Below, in pieces: positions 25,117-27,794 of a stretch of 27,794 nucleotides of DNA. Position 1 is the first letter of the stretch. Every line of letters starts with the position of its first letter. Source of the DNA: Bacteroidia bacterium (GTDB lineage Bacteria; Bacteroidota; Bacteroidia; Bacteroidales; CAJPTX01); the NCBI GenBank assembly GCA_905373625.1, contig CAJPTS010000003.1, forward strand, positions 1 to 27,794, written 5' to 3'. Below the pieces are notes generated by a model, which ran no database searches, was not told the DNA's origin, and worked only from the letters and a program-made list of their open reading frames with translations. The position numbers and the translations under genes were made by a program.

Positions 25117-25500
25117 TTACTGGACGTCGTAGGCCACCTGCTCGAATGGGACGTCGACAATTTCTGAATACTCTTCGCCCGCTTCTTTCATGTCCTCGTC
25201 GTCTTCGGGATAACACCATTTTATAACAACTTCCTTGCCGTCGTTGTGTATCTCCTCAAGCTTCATCAGGATGTCTAGTAATAGCTTCGAACTTGCCGTA
25301 TTAAAGTATACTAGCTTGAAGGTAAATACAGTTTTTGGATTGGGATTTGCCGCATAATCATCTAACCAACTAAGTATAGGTGCATAAAATGCGGTAACGT
25401 CTTCTGGCAGAGAACGCCCCGAGATTTCAAATAGACCTTTATCCGCTTCCAGAGTCACTGTCGGGGTATCGTCCGTCCCTTGTATTTTGATAACCTCCAT
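25117..25500 (-). CDS. SiaC-family (DUF1987) regulatory phosphoprotein
   Basis: A 127-residue protein of the DUF1987/SiaC family. In Pseudomonas aeruginosa SiaC is phosphorylated on a threonine by kinase SiaB, dephosphorylated by SiaA, and in its free form binds and activates the cyclase SiaD. Here KLVYFNTASSKLLLDILMKL carries the family core, and the Thr falls at residue 68. Other typical parts are LFEISGRSLPEDVTAFYAPI and an acidic tail (YPEDDEDMKEAGEEYSEI). The kinase gene lies 26 bases upstream and the ABC gene 81 bases downstream. With no SiaD nearby, its target is open; the TerB-like or FHA-like part of the next protein is a candidate. Confidence 0.9.
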   Translation of the reverse strand: MEVIKIQGTDDTPTVTLEADKGLFEISGRSLPEDVTAFYAPILSWLDDYAANPNPKTVFTFKLVYFNTASSKLLLDILMKLEEIHNDGKEVVIKWCYPEDDEDMKEAGEEYSEIVDVPFEQVAYDVQ

Positions 25501-25526
25501 TTTTCTTTTAGTCTCCTTTATTTCGT

Positions 25527-26102
25527 TTATTCTTTTCTCATCAATTTAACCTCTAGGAGGTAGAATTGGCGATCTTCGGTTATTTCCTCAAAAAGGTAAT
25601 CTATCGCATTTGCCTTGCGTGCCATATCGATCAGTCCTAGCCCTGCTCCGCCCTTGTCAGAGATATCATTTCCGCGGAGACAGTCTCTATGCATGGCCTT
25701 AAGTTCGTCATCATTAGCATTTTTCAAAGTTTCTAGACGTGCCCGCATATCGGGAACTCTAGTACTCATAACGATGTTACCGACCAATACGTAGTAGCAC
25801 GTGGGAGTCCGGATTAACATCATGACGCCACGTCCGCTAAACATGGTAACGCGATCACCCTCCATGGGATCGGCATGCTTCATAATATTCTGCAATCCCT
25901 CTACGAGAGTATGAAAAAGCTGTTTCTGAAGTTTAGGATTCTCGCCCGATTTGACTATTTCAAACTCAATCAGTCCCGTCAAGGATAATATAAGCGACTG
26001 CGAGATCTCGCCTTCATAAGCCAACATGACCTCGCCGCCTCCTAAGCGCTGGTACTCGCGCTCTACATATTGTAAATAGCTACAAAGTTTCGCTTCTGCC
26101 AT
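25527..26102 (-). CDS. SiaB-like protein kinase (GHKL ATPase fold)
   Basis: A 191-residue protein matching the SiaB/DUF6272 kinase group that phosphorylates SiaC. The GHKL ATP-binding signs are present: N-box LVEGLQNIMKHA (residues 66-77, Glu68 and Asn72) and a glycine-rich box DKGGAGLGLIDMARK (149-163). The N-terminal EVMLAYEGEISQSLILSLTG is also typical. It contains no His phosphoacceptor or response-regulator domain, in keeping with an anti-sigma-factor-like kinase. It lies 31 bases after the phosphatase gene and 26 bases before the SiaC-like gene. Classification is from motif memory plus the diagnostic neighbours. Confidence 0.87.
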   Translation of the reverse strand: MAEAKLCSYLQYVEREYQRLGGGEVMLAYEGEISQSLILSLTGLIEFEIVKSGENPKLQKQLFHTLVEGLQNIMKHADPMEGDRVTMFSGRGVMMLIRTPTCYYVLVGNIVMSTRVPDMRARLETLKNANDDELKAMHRDCLRGNDISDKGGAGLGLIDMARKANAIDYLFEEITEDRQFYLLEVKLMRKE

Positions 26103-26133
26103 CTCAGATCTACTTTGACTCCGTGCTGGTCAT

Positions 26134-27794
26134 CTAAAATTCAATTCCGATCAACAAGACGTCATCCATCTGTCTCCAATTCCCTCGGTGACGTTGAAAA
26201 TCTTCTTCAATGAATTGTGCCAATCGCGGCATAGAGAGTTTCCGATTCTCTAGTAACACTTCTCGTATCCGTTGTGGACTATATTTTTTCATACCATTCT
26301 CGCCTCCCTGCTGATCGGGCAGTCCGTCGGAGAAGAAGAAGACACGATCGCCCGTTTGCAGATCCAGACTATAGTTTGTAAACGCTCCCTCTGGTTTCCG
26401 CGGATTAGGGATTCCGCCGATTGCTCGTCGATCGCCTTTCAACTCTTCTAATTCCGCATCACGGATGAGATACAATGGTCGATGCGCCCCCGCGAATTGG
26501 AGATTCATACGTTTCAAATCGATCTTACACAAAGCGATATCCATCCCGTCTCTCGCGTCCGCTTCTGCACGTTCCTGCCGCAAGGTCTTTCTTACACCAG
26601 CATGTAACAAATCTAACACCTTACCTGCACTATAAGAGGCGTCATGATCGACCACATTATTTAATGTAAAGAAGCCAATAAAGGACAGGAGGGCACCTGG
26701 AACTCCGTGTCCTGTACAATCAACCGCAGCGATGTAAAGGTAGTCATCTTTTACAAAGAACCATGGGAAGTCTCCACTAACAACGTCTCTCGGTGCGTAA
26801 AACATGAAAGATTTGGGGAGATACTGCTGGATTATCTTTGTATCTGGCAATATAGAGGACTGTATTCGTTTAGCATAGTTTATGCTCTCTTGTATTTTGT
26901 GATTTTTCTCTTGTATTACATTTTCGATCCGCTTTGCCTCGGTGACGTCGTGCCCGACGAGAAGTATTGTTTCAAGTACACCGTCTTCAAGCTCGGGGAT
27001 CGCAAGCAATTTTAGAATTAGCTGTTCCCCTTCTCGATCTACTGAGACTTCTTGCTCCCATTTTGTTTGAGTAGCTACGACCTCTTGTATTGCATTCTGT
27101 ATGCTTGTACGCAAGACTTCGGGCATCTCGACGTCACTCAAATTTTTGTCTACTACTTCATTTACGGTTACGCCGAAGAAACGAGATACGATCGGATTCG
27201 CATAAAAGAATTGCCCCTCGGGATTTAAGCGGATAATCATGTCTACAGAATTCTCAGAGAGCGACTGCATTTTGCTTTTCATGCGCTCTTCTTTTTCTGC
27301 CCTCACACGTTCCGTGATGTCCCGTGAGTTTAATATAATTCCTCTAATCGCAGGGTCTTCTAATAGATTGCGTCCCGTGACCTCCATGGAGACTTTTACC
27401 CCGTCCTTCTTCATAAAGATGTATTGATAAGTAACGGGCACGTGGGGATTCTCAATAAGACGCTCAAATGTTTTGTGAAGACTTCTAACCCCTTCTTGGG
27501 TGAGACGCTCGCGATCTTTTCCATCTATCATTTCTTGGGGCGTATATCCTAAGATTTTTGTAACAGATGGACTTATGTAAGTAATTTTCTGCGTCTTATC
27601 ATAAATGGTGATCACTTCGCTAGCATTTTCAAGCAAGGAGTGTAGGCGTTTTTGAGCATTCTCGGCTTCCGTAATCTTGGCTTCAAGCTGCATATTAGAA
27701 CGTTCGAGCTCTTCATGCGTCTTTTGCATTTCCTCAGCATTTTGACGGAGAAGCTCTTCATTTGTTCGGAGTTCTCGAGTCATTTGCTGTGCTT
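26134..27794 (-). CDS. PAS-PAS-PP2C (SpoIIE-type) phosphatase, SiaA-like, 5' end outside window
   Basis: At least 553 residues of a sensor phosphatase. The frame stays open to the window edge (AQQ precedes the Met at 27783), so the true N-terminus is missing. Numbering from that Met: coiled coil 1-45 (LLRQNAEEMQKTHEELERSN), PAS at about 47-160 (ITYISPSVTKILGYTPQEM), second PAS at about 170-285 (QFFYANPIVSRFFGVTVNEV), a helical linker (NHKIQESINYAKRIQSSILP), and a PP2C domain 320-549. Metal-binding aspartates are visible: Asp338 (VVSGDFPW), Asp355 (AAVDCTGHGVPGALLS), Asp486 (FFSDGLPDQQ) and Asp540/541 (QMDDVLLIGI). It should dephosphorylate the SiaC-like protein in answer to a signal sensed by the PAS domains or by the missing part. 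It is the first gene seen of the operon. Confidence 0.92.
   Translation of the reverse strand, partial: AQQMTRELRTNEELLRQNAEEMQKTHEELERSNMQLEAKITEAENAQKRLHSLLENASEVITIYDKTQKITYISPSVTKILGYTPQEMIDGKDRERLTQEGVRSLHKTFERLIENPHVPVTYQYIFMKKDGVKVSMEVTGRNLLEDPAIRGIILNSRDITERVRAEKEERMKSKMQSLSENSVDMIIRLNPEGQFFYANPIVSRFFGVTVNEVVDKNLSDVEMPEVLRTSIQNAIQEVVATQTKWEQEVSVDREGEQLILKLLAIPELEDGVLETILLVGHDVTEAKRIENVIQEKNHKIQESINYAKRIQSSILPDTKIIQQYLPKSFMFYAPRDVVSGDFPWFFVKDDYLYIAAVDCTGHGVPGALLSFIGFFTLNNVVDHDASYSAGKVLDLLHAGVRKTLRQERAEADARDGMDIALCKIDLKRMNLQFAGAHRPLYLIRDAELEELKGDRRAIGGIPNPRKPEGAFTNYSLDLQTGDRVFFFSDGLPDQQGGENGMKKYSPQRIREVLLENRKLSMPRLAQFIEEDFQRHRGNWRQMDDVLLIGIEF

Noticed and set aside
27781..27783. Met at 27783 as the true start of the PP2C phosphatase
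   Set aside because: The frame stays open to the window edge and the Met lies within a coiled coil, so the gene is partial.

Overview
The window looks like chromosome from a Bacteroidota species, most likely order Bacteroidales and near Porphyromonas. The evidence is a protein with a type IX secretion (T9SS) C-terminal sorting domain, a porV-ispF gene pair as in Porphyromonas gingivalis, an RND efflux operon ending in a PG0541-type small gene, and several TAnnTTTG-type -7 promoter elements instead of sigma70 boxes. No rRNA, tRNA, transposase, phage gene or CRISPR array was seen.

Layout. 11-2401 (-) encodes a secreted BspA-like repeat adhesin with two Ig-like domains and a T9SS sorting domain. 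2813-5776 (+) is a probable two-gene unit of a helical-repeat periplasmic protein and a TonB-dependent receptor-like protein. 5794-6980 (-) is a transglutaminase-like lipoprotein broken by one missing base between its catalytic Cys and His. 7085-7405 (+) is the N-terminal stub of an AAA ATPase. 7402-10194 (-) holds a glucosaminidase/LysM protein, a NifU-type Fe-S scaffold, an Mrp/ApbC-type ATPase and RidA. 10483-12195 (+) is porV-ispF. 12196-12568 has no confident gene but contains a strong terminator and possible small RNA or peptide signals. 12569-19086 (-) is a five-gene efflux operon: TetR, TolC-type, membrane fusion protein, RND pump and PG0541-like protein.

The last 8.5 kb (19312-27794, all -) is the most unusual part. 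It runs from a PAS-PAS-PP2C phosphatase (cut by the window edge) through a SiaB-like kinase, a SiaC/DUF1987 phosphoprotein, a 1025-residue ABCG-like transporter with a TerB-like N-terminus and a very large loop before its last membrane helix, a lipoprotein and a secreted protein, to a serpin lipoprotein pseudogene followed by a strong terminator. Phosphatase, kinase and phosphoprotein match the SiaA/SiaB/SiaC partner switch of Pseudomonas, but the diguanylate cyclase SiaD is missing and an ABC transporter follows instead. I infer a phospho-switch that controls an envelope transporter.

Three genes are clearly damaged (transglutaminase-like, AAA ATPase, serpin) while the long genes (1038, 1025, 796 and 718 residues) are intact. 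This points to real decay of accessory genes rather than general sequencing error, although the single-base lesions need checking against reads.
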